A stretch of DNA of 64,000 nucleotides, from NCBI RefSeq assembly GCF_900101545.1, contig NZ_FMZU01000021.1:62001-126000 (forward strand), given 5' to 3'. The notes beneath the pieces were generated by a model, which saw only the letters and a list, made by a program, of their open reading frames with translations, did not search any database and was not told the origin of the DNA. Of the stretch, positions 1 through 7,755 are shown piece after piece. The first letter of the stretch is position 1; each line of letters begins with the position of its first letter. Position numbers and translations under genes: made by a program. Origin of the DNA: Variovorax sp. CF079. Its GTDB lineage: Bacteria; Pseudomonadota; Gammaproteobacteria; Burkholderiales; Burkholderiaceae_C.

Positions 1-950
1 ACCCGGCCTTCCACACCGATGGCCTGGTGCCCGGCCTTTGTCTGTCATGCAGCGTCACGCGCACCATCCCCGACCTGTCGATCGAGAGCAATGGCGAACT
101 GTGGCGCAAGCTCGAACTCTCCAAGCGCCGGCTGATCTCGCAACTGCTGGCGCTGGGCCTGCCGGTCGTCACGCGGCTGACCGATCCGGTGCACGGCCTG
201 GCCTTCGACTTCCTGAGCAACATGCCGGGCGGCCCGCATGTGATGACCGGCCACGAGATGGGCCTGATCACGCTCAACGCCGAAGAGGCCGAGGACGCAG
301 TGCGCGAGCGCATCCGTGCCGAGATGCGCGAACCCTACCGCACGCTGGTCGGCCATTTCCGCCACGAGATCGGCCACTACTACTGGGACCTGCTGGTCTT
401 CCCGACGCCGTGGCTCGACAGCTTTCGCGAGCTCTTCGGCGACGAGCGGGCCGACTACGCGACGGCGCTGCGCAACCACTACGACAACGGCCCGCCGCCC
501 GACTGGGCGAACCGCTACGTCACGAGCTATGCAAGCGCGCATCCATGGGAAGACTGGGCCGAAACCTGGGCCCATTACCTGCACATGGCCGACACGGCGG
601 ACACGGCGAAGAGCTTCGGCGTCGATGCGCAGAACGTCGAAGTCACCAGCGACCTGTTCGAGCTCTCGGATCTCTGGCAGCCCGAACATCCCGGAGCGGC
701 GAATTTCCTCGACTTCCTCAACGGCTGGGTGCGCCTCACCAATGTGCTCAACGAGCTGTCGCGCAGCATGGGCCAGCCCGACTACTACCCCTTCGTGCTG
801 CCGCACGTGGCCGTAGGCAAGCTGCAGTTCATCCACGAGGTGATCGCCGAAGAGCGGGAGCGCGGCCGGCAGCCGCCGGCGCCCGTCAATCCTGAACCGC
901 CGGCGCAGGAGCAGGATCAGCAGCAGTCGCAGCAACAGCGGCTGCAGTAG
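1..950 (+). CDS. putative zinc-binding metallopeptidase (5' end outside window)
   Basis: The reading frame is open from the first bases of the window, so the N-terminus is missing. What remains is about 315 residues. A CLSC pair near the visible start is the end of an N-terminal zinc ribbon, and HEIGHYYW (about residue 120) is an HExxH-type zincin motif whose two His and the Glu should bind zinc and activate water. This combination is typical of the uncharacterised COG4307 family of cytosolic putative metallopeptidases (about 350-380 residues). The C-terminus is a Pro/Gln-rich tail. It runs convergently into the CWC gene and overlaps its 3' end by 65 bases. Family assignment is by motif; the substrate is unknown. 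Confidence 0.85.
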   Translation, partial: PAFHTDGLVPGLCLSCSVTRTIPDLSIESNGELWRKLELSKRRLISQLLALGLPVVTRLTDPVHGLAFDFLSNMPGGPHVMTGHEMGLITLNAEEAEDAVRERIRAEMREPYRTLVGHFRHEIGHYYWDLLVFPTPWLDSFRELFGDERADYATALRNHYDNGPPPDWANRYVTSYASAHPWEDWAETWAHYLHMADTADTAKSFGVDAQNVEVTSDLFELSDLWQPEHPGAANFLDFLNGWVRLTNVLNELSRSMGQPDYYPFVLPHVAVGKLQFIHEVIAEERERGRQPPAPVNPEPPAQEQDQQQSQQQRLQ

Positions 951-1149
951 CGCAGCGCGCGCAGATGCAGGCGAGGCCGCGCATCTCTGCAGGGACGCGC
1001 GCGAGCACGGCGCGGTCGAAGTCGGTTTGCATGCACCAGCAAGGCGGCTGCACTTGGCCGGTCTCGCGCTCGATCTCCATCGCGCAGCGGTTCGCCTCGC
1101 CGCACAGAGGGCAACGCGAAGGATCGGGCCGTGCAGCTGCGGCGTTCAT
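886..1149 (-). CDS. cysteine-rich CWC family protein
   Basis: A small protein of 87 residues beginning MNAAAARPDPSRCPLCGE. It carries three cysteine clusters, CPLC, a CWC triplet in PPCWCM, and CICARC, which fit the Cys_rich_CWC family, likely a small zinc-binding protein of unknown function. The Ala/Pro-rich tail after the last Cys is probably disordered. I chose the ATG at 1147-1149 because it makes a 4-base ATGA overlap with the stop of the upstream phosphofructokinase gene, a sign of translational coupling; the frame is open further upstream but that part reads as antisense noise. The last 65 bases overlap the convergent peptidase gene. Confidence 0.82.
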   Translation of the reverse strand: MNAAAARPDPSRCPLCGEANRCAMEIERETGQVQPPCWCMQTDFDRAVLARVPAEMRGLACICARCATAAAVAATAADPAPAPAVQD

Positions 1150-2402
1150 TTGGCGATCTCGAAGGCCGGCAGCTTCTTCGCGACCACGTGGTTCTGCAGC
1201 GTCACGTAGACCGGCAGCCCGTCGCGGTAGGCCGGATAGTCCTCGCCCTGGATCAGCGGCAGCAGGTAGCTGCGGCACTTGTCGGTGATGCCGTAGCCGT
1301 CGGCCGAGATGAAGTCGCGCGGCATGAACTTCTCGGTGTTGGCCACCTGGTCGAGCGGCGCGCTGCCGATGCGGTAGGCATAGGGCGAGTCGGAGGTCCG
1401 ATCGATGGTCGGCATCACCGAGTTCTTGCCTTCGAGTGCCAGCTCGACCGCGCGCTGCCCGAGCTCATAGGCCTGCCGCGCGTCGGTGGCCGAGGCGATG
1501 TGGCGCGCCGAGCGCTGCAGATAGTCGGCCACCGCCCAGTGGAATTTGTAGTCCAGCGCCTCCTTGACCATCTGCGCCACCACCGGCGCCGCGCCGCCGA
1601 GCTGCGCATGGCCGAAGGCATCCTTGGTGCCCTGCTCGGCGAGGAAGGTGCCGTCGGGATGGTGGCAGCCTTCCGACACCACCACCGTGCAATAGCCATG
1701 GTGCTTGACCAGCGCATCGACGCGCGCCAGGAAGGCCGGCTGGTCGAAGGGAATCTCGGGGAACAGGATCACGACAGGAATGCCGTGGTCCGCCGCCAGG
1801 CCGCCGGCCGCCGCGATCCAGCCCGCGTGGCGGCCCATCACCTCGAGCACGAACACCTTGGTGGAGGTGGCGGCCATCGAGCGCACGTCCAGCGAGGCTT
1901 CGAGCGTGGACACCGCCACGTACTTCGCGACCGAGCCGAAGCCCGGGCAGCAGTCGGTGAGCGGCAGGTCGTTGTCGATGGTCTTCGGCACATGGATCGC
2001 CTGCAGCGGGTAGCCGAGCGAAGCGGACAGCTGGCTCACCTTGAAGCAGGTGTCGGCCGAATCGCCGCCGCCGTTGTAGAAGAAGTAGCCGATGCCGTGC
2101 GCCTTGAAGACCTCGATCAAGCGCTCGTACTCGCGCCGGTTCTTTTCCAGCGACTTGAGCTTGTAGCGGCAGGAACCGAAGGCGCCCGCGGGCGTGGAGC
2201 GCAGCGCCGCGATCGCCTCGGCCGACTCCAGGCTGGTATCGATCAGCTCCTCGGCGAGCGCGCCGAGAATGCCGTTGCGTCCGGCGTAGACGGTGCCGAT
2301 TCGATCGGCGTGCCGGCGCGCCGTTTCGATCACGCCGCAGGCCGAGGCGTTGATGACCGAAGTGACGCCGCCGGACTGGGCATAGAAGGCATTGGTGGGC
2401 AT
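1146..2402 (-). CDS. pfp: pyrophosphate-dependent 6-phosphofructokinase
   Basis: This 418-residue enzyme should phosphorylate fructose 6-phosphate to fructose 1,6-bisphosphate reversibly. The phosphoryl-donor loop reads GGGDS at residues 111-115; an Asp at this place, instead of the Gly of ATP enzymes, marks pyrophosphate users. PKTIDND at 139-145 is the catalytic loop with the TIDND signature of the PPi class, and MGRHAGW follows further on for sugar-phosphate binding. Established knowledge: many Burkholderiales lack ATP-PFK and use the PPi enzyme. The start ATG is preceded by GGAG, and that Shine-Dalgarno contains the stop codon of higA, so the gene may be co-translated with the toxin-antitoxin pair upstream. 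Confidence 0.9.
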   Translation of the reverse strand: MPTNAFYAQSGGVTSVINASACGVIETARRHADRIGTVYAGRNGILGALAEELIDTSLESAEAIAALRSTPAGAFGSCRYKLKSLEKNRREYERLIEVFKAHGIGYFFYNGGGDSADTCFKVSQLSASLGYPLQAIHVPKTIDNDLPLTDCCPGFGSVAKYVAVSTLEASLDVRSMAATSTKVFVLEVMGRHAGWIAAAGGLAADHGIPVVILFPEIPFDQPAFLARVDALVKHHGYCTVVVSEGCHHPDGTFLAEQGTKDAFGHAQLGGAAPVVAQMVKEALDYKFHWAVADYLQRSARHIASATDARQAYELGQRAVELALEGKNSVMPTIDRTSDSPYAYRIGSAPLDQVANTEKFMPRDFISADGYGITDKCRSYLLPLIQGEDYPAYRDGLPVYVTLQNHVVAKKLPAFEIAK

Positions 2403-2413
2403 GACGCGGGCTC

Positions 2414-2803
2414 CTATGCGGCAAGCGAGAACTTGTCGTCGTTTTCGGTTTGGATCAATACCTCAGCTGGAATGCCGAGCCCCTTGTGGATTCGACGAAT
2501 CATCCTCAAGGTCAAGGGACGTTTGTGATTGAGGACTTCGTACACGCGATTCAACTGCCCGATGAAAGGCTCAAGATCCTTCGCCGAGAGGCCCTGCTGC
2601 TCCATTCGGAACTTGATCGCCTCGATCGCGTCCGGCGGGTCGATCGGGTGATTTTTCGATTCATAGCTCTGGATCAATGCCAGCAACACTTCGAAGCGAT
2701 CGGCGTCCTCCGTGCCCGGCGCCGGCTCCTGATCGAAGTACGGCGACACCGCCTTCAGTGTGGCCTTGTAATCAGCTTCGGTTCGGATGGGTCGGATGTC
2801 CAT
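2414..2803 (-). CDS. higA: HigA-type antitoxin, helix-turn-helix protein
   Basis: A 129-residue protein with an N-terminal toxin-binding region (residues 1-65, including the IDPPDAIEAIKFRMEQQGLS stretch typical of the HigA family) followed by an HTH at roughly 75-115. It should neutralise HigB by binding and repress the operon by binding the palindrome upstream of higB. It starts 3 bases after the higB stop, toxin first and antitoxin second, which is the usual HigBA order. Its stop codon TAG is part of the ribosome-binding site of the next gene, the phosphofructokinase, only 11 bases on. The family call is firm; activity is inferred. Confidence 0.88.
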   Translation of the reverse strand: MDIRPIRTEADYKATLKAVSPYFDQEPAPGTEDADRFEVLLALIQSYESKNHPIDPPDAIEAIKFRMEQQGLSAKDLEPFIGQLNRVYEVLNHKRPLTLRMIRRIHKGLGIPAEVLIQTENDDKFSLAA

Positions 2804-2806
2804 GGA

Positions 2807-3109
2807 CTACTCCACTTCAATAGGTTGGGCATCGATTCGGTCATATTCCGAATGCGTGCCGATGAATTTGACGCAAACGGCCTCGTATCTGTAAGCGATT
2901 GCAGCGATAAGGCGGTAGTCATTGCCCTTGATGTTGAAAACGACCCGGTTGCTTCCAACAAAGCGAGCACTGCGATAGCGGTCCTTGATGTCCTGCGGTG
3001 TCTTCCAAACTGCCGCCTTGGTCTCTTCATGCCAAGCCTTCAACGGCTGTTCCGAGGCGGGGTGGCGCACCCAAAAGTCCCTCAAGTACTTCACCGAAAT
3101 GATCCGCAT
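2807..3109 (-). CDS. higB: HigB-type mRNA interferase toxin
   Basis: A 100-residue basic protein starting MRIISVKYLRDFW, with the conserved core VGSNRVVFNIKGNDYRL (about 51-67) and the C-terminal VKFIGTHSEYDRI typical of the HigB/RelE-fold family (PF09907). Members cleave mRNA, generally on the ribosome. The putative active-site basic and aromatic residues are intact as far as I can read, so the toxin looks functional. The gene is first in the operon and lies 10 bases downstream of a perfect palindrome. The frame is open upstream into the acyl-CoA dehydrogenase gene, but in the wrong frame for it; ATG at 3107-3109 is the family start. Confidence 0.9.
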   Translation of the reverse strand: MRIISVKYLRDFWVRHPASEQPLKAWHEETKAAVWKTPQDIKDRYRSARFVGSNRVVFNIKGNDYRLIAAIAYRYEAVCVKFIGTHSEYDRIDAQPIEVE

Positions 3110-3119
3110 CGCGGTCAAG

Positions 3120-3142
3120 TTTAGTCCCAAATTGGGACTAAA
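3120..3142 (-). promoter_or_regulatory. palindromic operator of higBA
   Basis: A perfect inverted repeat with two 11-base arms (TTTAGTCCCAA and TTGGGACTAAA) around a single central base. It lies just upstream of the higB start in the 47-base gap behind the acyl-CoA dehydrogenase gene. Position and symmetry fit an autoregulatory site for the HigA or HigBA complex. It has no following T run on either strand that would make it a good terminator, although two A/T triplets at the arms allow a weak bidirectional one. Confidence 0.7.
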
Positions 3143-3156
3143 ACAAGCGCTTCCCC

Positions 3157-4320
3157 TCAGCGCCCCGGCAACCCCATCGCCCGCGTGATCACCTCTTTCA
3201 TGATCTCGTTGGTGCCGCCATAGATGCGCTGCACCCGCGCATCGGCGTAGGCGCGCGTCACCGGGTACTCCCACATGTAGCCGTAGCCGCCGTGCAGTTG
3301 CACGCACTCGTCCATCACCTTGCACTGCAGGTCGGTGGTCCAGTACTTGGCCATGCTCGCGGTCGCGGTGTCGAGTTTTTCCTGCATCAGGAGCTCGATG
3401 CACTTGTCGACGAAGACCTGCGCTACCTGCACCTCGGTCTGCAGCTCGGCCAGCGTGTAGCGCGTGTTCTGATACGCCGCCACGGGCTGGCCGAAGACCT
3501 TGCGCTCCTTCACATAGGCCACGGTGTGCTCGATCGCGGCCTGCGCAGCGGCCACCGCGCTGATCGCGATCTGCAGCCGCTCCCACGGCAGTTGCTCCAT
3601 CAGGCAGACGAAGCCGCGGTTCTCCTGCGCGGCGCCGCCGAGCAGCGCCTCGGCCGGCAGGCGCACGTCGTTGAAGAAGAGCTCCGAGGTGTCCTGCGCC
3701 TTCAGGCCCAGCTTCTTGAGACGCTGGCCCTTTTCGAAGCCAGCCATGCCGCGCTCCACCAGGAACAGGCTGGTGCCCTTGGCGCCGCCTGCGGGGTCGG
3801 TCTTGGCGACCACGATCACGAGGTCCGCATGCCAGCCGTTGGTGATGAAGGTCTTGCTGCCGTTCATCAGGTAGCTGCCGTCGGGCTGCTGGATGGCGGT
3901 GGTGCGCACGGCCTGCAGGTCGCTGCCGGCGGCCGGCTCGCTCATCGCAATGGCGCCGATCATCTCGCCGCTCGCGAGCTTCGGCAGGTAGTTCTTCTTC
4001 TGTGCCTCGGTGCCGTAGCGCAGGATGTAGGGCGCCACGATCTCGCTGTGCAGCCCGAAGCCGATGCCGGTGAAGCCGCGCGCCCAGAGCTCCTCGAACT
4101 GGATCACCGAATAGAGCAGGTCGGCGCCCGCACCGCCGTATTCGTCGGGCAGCGCCATGCAGAGAAAGCCGTTCGCGCCGGCCTTGTTCCAGACCTCGCG
4201 CGCGACGTAGCCCTGCTCTTCCCAGGCCTCGTGGAAAGGCGCGATCTCCCTGTCCATGAAGCGGCGGAAGCTGTCGCGGAAGGCTTCGTGGTCGGGGCCG
4301 AAGAGGGTGCGTTCGATCAT
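3157..4320 (-). CDS. acyl-CoA dehydrogenase
   Basis: A 387-residue FAD enzyme that should introduce the alpha-beta double bond into an acyl-CoA. The N-terminal helical domain (MIERTLFGPDHEAFRDS), the middle beta domain with IGAIAMSEPAAGSDLQ (FAD/substrate signature) and TFITNGWHADLVIVVAKT, and the C-terminal helical domain ending YGGTNEIMKEVITRAMGL are all present; the family is usually 380-400 residues. The start ATG overlaps the stop of the enoyl-CoA hydratase gene (ATGA). With the thiolase and hydratase it forms a three-gene beta-oxidation-like operon. Chain-length preference cannot be read; the RIYGGTNEI region suggests a typical long- or branched-chain enzyme. Confidence 0.93.
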   Translation of the reverse strand: MIERTLFGPDHEAFRDSFRRFMDREIAPFHEAWEEQGYVAREVWNKAGANGFLCMALPDEYGGAGADLLYSVIQFEELWARGFTGIGFGLHSEIVAPYILRYGTEAQKKNYLPKLASGEMIGAIAMSEPAAGSDLQAVRTTAIQQPDGSYLMNGSKTFITNGWHADLVIVVAKTDPAGGAKGTSLFLVERGMAGFEKGQRLKKLGLKAQDTSELFFNDVRLPAEALLGGAAQENRGFVCLMEQLPWERLQIAISAVAAAQAAIEHTVAYVKERKVFGQPVAAYQNTRYTLAELQTEVQVAQVFVDKCIELLMQEKLDTATASMAKYWTTDLQCKVMDECVQLHGGYGYMWEYPVTRAYADARVQRIYGGTNEIMKEVITRAMGLPGR

Positions 4321-5117
4321 GACTCGCGGCCCGGAAAGGTGGGTGCACGTTTCTGCAGGAAGGCGCTCACGCCCTCGCCGAATTCGGGCCGGTTCAGGAG
4401 CTCGCGCTGGCGTTCGCTTTCGTAGCGCAGCTGCTCCGGCAGCGTATGCCGCGCCGAGGCCTCGAAGGCCTTGCGCGCTTCGAGCACCGCATGCGCGGGC
4501 AGGCGCGCCAGGCGCTCGGCGATCTGCTGCGCTTCGAGCAGCAGCAGATCGTCCTCGACGCAGGCCCAGATCAGGCCCCACTGCGCCGCGCGTTCCGCCG
4601 GCAGCCGCTCGTCGAGCAGGCTCATGCCCATCGCGTGCGCCGGGCCCACGAGGCGCGGGATGAACCAGGTGCAGCCCAGGTCGGGCACGATGCCCAGCTT
4701 GGGCAGGAAGGAGAGGTAGAAGTAGGCGCTCTTCGCCGCGAGGGTCACATCGCCCGCGAGCGCGAGGCCGACCCCGGCGCCCGCCGCGGCGCCGTTGACC
4801 GCGCACACCACCGGCACCGGCAGCGCGCGCATCTCCTCGATCAGCGGGTTGCTGACCGATTGCATCCATTTCGCCGTCTGATCGCCGAGCGTCTCGCCGG
4901 CTTCGGGCGCGCGCATCGCGCTCAGGTCCGCGCCCACGCAGAAGGCCTTGCCGGCGCCGGTGAGCACGACGGCGCGCACGCTGCGGTCCTCGCGCACGCG
5001 GGCGAAGGCCCCACGCAGTTCGTGCTGAAGGTCGAGCGCGATCGGGTTGAGCTTGTGTGGAAGGTTCAGCGTCAGCGTCGCTACGCTGTTTTCAAGATCC
5101 CAGAGAACGGTCGACAT
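4317..5117 (-). CDS. enoyl-CoA hydratase/isomerase family protein
   Basis: A 266-residue crotonase-fold protein that should hydrate enoyl-CoA to 3-hydroxyacyl-CoA. Oxyanion-hole segments GAGKAFCVGADLSAM (around 65-80) and AVNGAAAGAGVGLALAGD (around 115-132) are clear, and the second catalytic segment includes KLGIVPDLGCTWFIPRLVG, where the Asp of PDLG corresponds to PaaG-type isomerases rather than the Glu of classical hydratases. So an isomerase (PaaG-like) role is an alternative. I chose ATG 5115-5117 because it shares one base with the thiolase stop (TGATG); the ORF extends 16 codons upstream without family similarity. The stop overlaps the dehydrogenase start by 4 bases. Confidence 0.9.
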   Translation of the reverse strand: MSTVLWDLENSVATLTLNLPHKLNPIALDLQHELRGAFARVREDRSVRAVVLTGAGKAFCVGADLSAMRAPEAGETLGDQTAKWMQSVSNPLIEEMRALPVPVVCAVNGAAAGAGVGLALAGDVTLAAKSAYFYLSFLPKLGIVPDLGCTWFIPRLVGPAHAMGMSLLDERLPAERAAQWGLIWACVEDDLLLLEAQQIAERLARLPAHAVLEARKAFEASARHTLPEQLRYESERQRELLNRPEFGEGVSAFLQKRAPTFPGRES

Positions 5118-6295
5118 CAGAGTCTTTCGATGATCGTCACGTTGGCCATCCCGCCGCCCTCGCACATGGTCTGCAGCCCATAGCGCTTGCCGCGCTGTCC
5201 GAGCGCATGGATCAGCGTGGTCATGAGCTTGGTGCCCGAGGCGCCCAGCGGGTGGCCGAGCGCGATCGCGCCCCCGTTCACGTTGAGCTTCGCCGGGTCG
5301 GCGCCCAGGGTCTGCAGCCAGGCCAGCGGCACCGGCGCGAAGGCCTCGTTGACTTCGTAGAGATCGATGTCCTCGATCTTCATGCCGGCCTTCTTGAGCG
5401 CACGCGCGGTCGCGGGGATCGGCGCCTCCAGCATGATCACCGGGTCGTGGCCCAGCACGCTCATGTGGTGGATGCGTGCCAGGGGCTTCACGCCCAGTGA
5501 TTTCAGGCCGCGCTCGTTGACCACCAGCAGCGCGCTCGCGCCGTCGCAGATCTGGCTTGCGGTGGCTGCGGTGCAGCGGCCGCCTTCGGCGATCAGCTTC
5601 ACGCCCGCAATTGCTTCCAGCGTGGCATCGAAGCGGATGCCTTCGTCGATCGTGTGCATCTCGCCCGAGGCCGAGCCGTCGGCCAGCCGGATCTCGACGG
5701 GCAAGATTTCGTCCTTGAACAAGGCTTCGCGGGTCGCGGCGATCGCGCGGCGGTGGCTCTCCAGCGCATAGCGGTCGAGCGCATCCTTATCGATCCCGTA
5801 CTTCTTCGCGATCATCTCCGCGCCGACGAACTGGCTGAACTCCACGCCCGGGTAGCGCCGCTGCATCCCGGGGCTGGCGTAGGTCCCGAGCCCCGCCTTG
5901 GCCGGCAGCGAATTGGGCGTGAACATCGGCACGCGCGTCATGCTCTCGACGCCGCCCGCGATCACCGCATCCATGCTGCCCGCCATCACGGCCTGCGCCG
6001 CGAAGTGCAGCGCCTGCTGCGAGGAGCCGCATTGGCGGTCGACCGAGGTGCCCGGCACCGATTCGGGCAGCTTCGAGGCCAGCACCGCATTGCGCGCCAC
6101 ATTGCTCGCCTGCTCGCCGACCTGGCTCACGCAGCCGAGGATCAGGTCCTCCACCGCGGCCGGGTCGATGCCGCTTTTCGCCACCAGCGCGTCGAGCACC
6201 TGCGCCGCCAGATCCGCCGGATGCCAGCCCGCGAGCTTGCCGCCGCGGCGGCCGCCTGCGGTGCGCGCGGCGGCCACGATGTATGCCTCTGCCAT
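5117..6295 (-). CDS. acetyl-CoA C-acetyltransferase (thiolase)
   Basis: A full-length 392-residue thiolase. The nucleophile is Cys89 in VDRQCGSSQQ, the activating His348 sits in GGAIALGHPLGASG, and the second catalytic Cys378 in CEGGGMANV; the numbering matches the classical Zoogloea enzyme exactly. It can cleave 3-ketoacyl-CoA or condense two acetyl-CoA. First gene of the thiolase/hydratase/dehydrogenase operon; the one-base overlap with the hydratase start suggests coupled translation. The direction of the pathway (degradation of fatty or branched acids) is inferred from the neighbours. Confidence 0.95.
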   Translation of the reverse strand: MAEAYIVAAARTAGGRRGGKLAGWHPADLAAQVLDALVAKSGIDPAAVEDLILGCVSQVGEQASNVARNAVLASKLPESVPGTSVDRQCGSSQQALHFAAQAVMAGSMDAVIAGGVESMTRVPMFTPNSLPAKAGLGTYASPGMQRRYPGVEFSQFVGAEMIAKKYGIDKDALDRYALESHRRAIAATREALFKDEILPVEIRLADGSASGEMHTIDEGIRFDATLEAIAGVKLIAEGGRCTAATASQICDGASALLVVNERGLKSLGVKPLARIHHMSVLGHDPVIMLEAPIPATARALKKAGMKIEDIDLYEVNEAFAPVPLAWLQTLGADPAKLNVNGGAIALGHPLGASGTKLMTTLIHALGQRGKRYGLQTMCEGGGMANVTIIERL

Positions 6296-6337
6296 GTGAA
6301 TTCCTTAGAAGAAAGTCGATGGCCGGCGCCTCCCAAG

Positions 6338-6363
6338 CAAAACGCCGTCCCGAGGGACGGCGT
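6338..6363 (-). terminator. Rho-independent terminator downstream of the DUF2917 gene
   Basis: Nine-base arms ACGCCGTCC and GGACGGCGT close a CGAG loop; on the minus strand the hairpin is followed by TTTTGC. It lies between the DUF2917 stop and the thiolase start, so it separates the DUF2917 transcript from the thiolase operon. Confidence 0.8.
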
Positions 6364-6419
6364 GCATCGGTGCATCCAGGGCCACGAGCGTCGATAGTTC
6401 TACGCTCGGGCCCCCATGG

Positions 6420-6737
6420 TCAAGCCGGGGACATCCCGTGGGGCCGGAGTCGCCAAGGCGACCGTTCGCGCGACTTGGCCGAATGTGCCGGCAGCGCCGC
6501 CGGCCGCGAGCCGGAGACGGTGATGCACGACGGCTCCAGCGCCGACACCAGCATGCGCCGGTGCGAATCGCCTTCGAAGCGCTCGCCGGGCTCCAGCACC
6601 ACGTCGCGCGGATCGTTGTCGAGCGTGACCCAGACGGTGCCGCTGCGGCACTCGATGCCGACGCCGGCTGCGTCGGGCAGGGTGAAGATGGCGCGCTTCG
6701 CCAGGCTCAGGTGGAAGCGGCTGGTGTCGGTTGTCAT
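6420..6737 (-). CDS. DUF2917 domain-containing protein
   Basis: A 105-residue protein starting MTTDTSRFHLSLAKRAI. The stretch GIECRSGTVWVTLDNDPRDV followed by LEPGERF is the cupin-like core of the DUF2917 family, which is common in Burkholderiales and of unknown function. The start is set by AAGGAG eight bases before ATG; the same frame runs far upstream but only as antisense of the LysR gene. It is transcribed divergently from the LysR gene across an 82-base gap that holds a candidate operator, so it is the likely direct target of that regulator. The C-terminal 25 residues are Arg/Ser/Pro-rich. Confidence 0.82.
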   Translation of the reverse strand: MTTDTSRFHLSLAKRAIFTLPDAAGVGIECRSGTVWVTLDNDPRDVVLEPGERFEGDSHRRMLVSALEPSCITVSGSRPAALPAHSAKSRERSPWRLRPHGMSPA

Positions 6738-6751
6738 GGCGGACTCCTTTG

Positions 6752-6768
6752 CATTCGGTATGAGAATG
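6752..6768. promoter_or_regulatory. candidate LysR-type operator
   Basis: An interrupted inverted repeat CATTC-N7-GAATG in the short divergent gap between the DUF2917 gene and the LysR gene. It includes a TTC-N9-GAA core of the size of LysR recognition boxes. The assignment is by position and symmetry only. Confidence 0.45.
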
Positions 6769-6819
6769 AATATAGTGAGTGAGTCCCCGTACGTCACACG
6801 GTCATCCGGAACTCGTTGC

Positions 6820-7752
6820 ATGCGTGCTGAGAATGCGAAACTCTTTTCCGCCGCGGCCGACCTGCCGCCCCTGGAGCTGCTGCGCAGCTTCGAGGCGGCG
6901 GCGCGCACGCTGAGCTTCACCCAGGCGGCCGGCGAGCTTTTTCTCACCCAGTCGGCAGTCAGCCGCCAGATCCAGCAGCTGGAAGCCAGCCTCGGTGTGC
7001 TGCTGTTCGAGCGCCGCCATCGAGCGCTGGCGCTGACGGAGGCCGGCGGCGTATTGCAGCGCGCCGTGGTCGAAAGCCTGGAGCGGCTGCGCGACGCCAC
7101 CGCGCGCCTGCGCGCCGCGCCGGCGCCGCGCCAGGTCGCGATCACCTGTACGCCGGGCTTCGCGTCCTTCTGGCTCATCCCGCGCCTGGCGCGCTTCACG
7201 GCCAACCATCCGCTGGTCGACGTGCGGCTCTCGGCCACGCTCGAGGTGCTCGACCTGGAGCGCAGCCGTCTCGACATCGCGGTGCGCTTCGTGCCGATCG
7301 AACGCGGCGCCGGGCCGGCGCTGTTCGAGGAGTCGGTGATGCCCCTGTGCGCGCCGCAGGTGGCCGCCCTGCTGCGGGTGCCGGACGATCTGGCGGACCA
7401 GACCTTGCTGACCATCGAGATGCCGAAGCACAGCGAGGCGCCCACTGTCGATTGGGAACCCTGGTTCGAGGTGATGGGCCTGCCCGAACTGCGCATGAAG
7501 AACACCATGCGCTTCACCCAGTACACCGACGCGGTGGCGGCCGCCGTGGCTGGGCAGGGCGTGGTGATCGGCCGCCTGCCGCTGTTGCGCGAGCTGGTGC
7601 AGAGCGGGCAGTTGGTGGCGCCCTTCAGCGAAGGCGCTGCATCGCGTCGCGCCTACTTCATCGAGAGTTCGCGCCGCGCGGCCGGCAATGCCGACGCGCA
7701 AGATTTCGTGCGCTGGCTGCGCGCCGAGGCCGAGGCGGCGCAGCGCGCTTGA
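6820..7752 (+). CDS. LysR family transcriptional regulator (GcvA-like)
   Basis: A 310-residue regulator. The winged HTH near the N-terminus reads LELLRSFEAAARTLSFTQAA, then QSAVSRQIQQLEASLGVLLF, giving the classic LysR DNA-binding domain; the substrate-binding domain follows from about residue 100. The pattern most resembles the GcvA subgroup. Divergent from the DUF2917 gene and ending 3 bases before the convergent L,D-transpeptidase gene. I chose the ATG at 6820 since the frame further upstream overlaps the divergent promoter; there is no strong ribosome-binding site, so a nearby start is possible. The inducer is unknown. Confidence 0.9.
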   Translation: MRAENAKLFSAAADLPPLELLRSFEAAARTLSFTQAAGELFLTQSAVSRQIQQLEASLGVLLFERRHRALALTEAGGVLQRAVVESLERLRDATARLRAAPAPRQVAITCTPGFASFWLIPRLARFTANHPLVDVRLSATLEVLDLERSRLDIAVRFVPIERGAGPALFEESVMPLCAPQVAALLRVPDDLADQTLLTIEMPKHSEAPTVDWEPWFEVMGLPELRMKNTMRFTQYTDAVAAAVAGQGVVIGRLPLLRELVQSGQLVAPFSEGAASRRAYFIESSRRAAGNADAQDFVRWLRAEAEAAQRA

Positions 7753-7755
7753 GCT

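Noticed and set aside
3110-4348. A single 513-codon frame that joins higB to an upstream stretch
   Set aside because: The upstream part is the antisense-frame shadow of the acyl-CoA dehydrogenase gene; HigB proteins start at MRIISVKYL.
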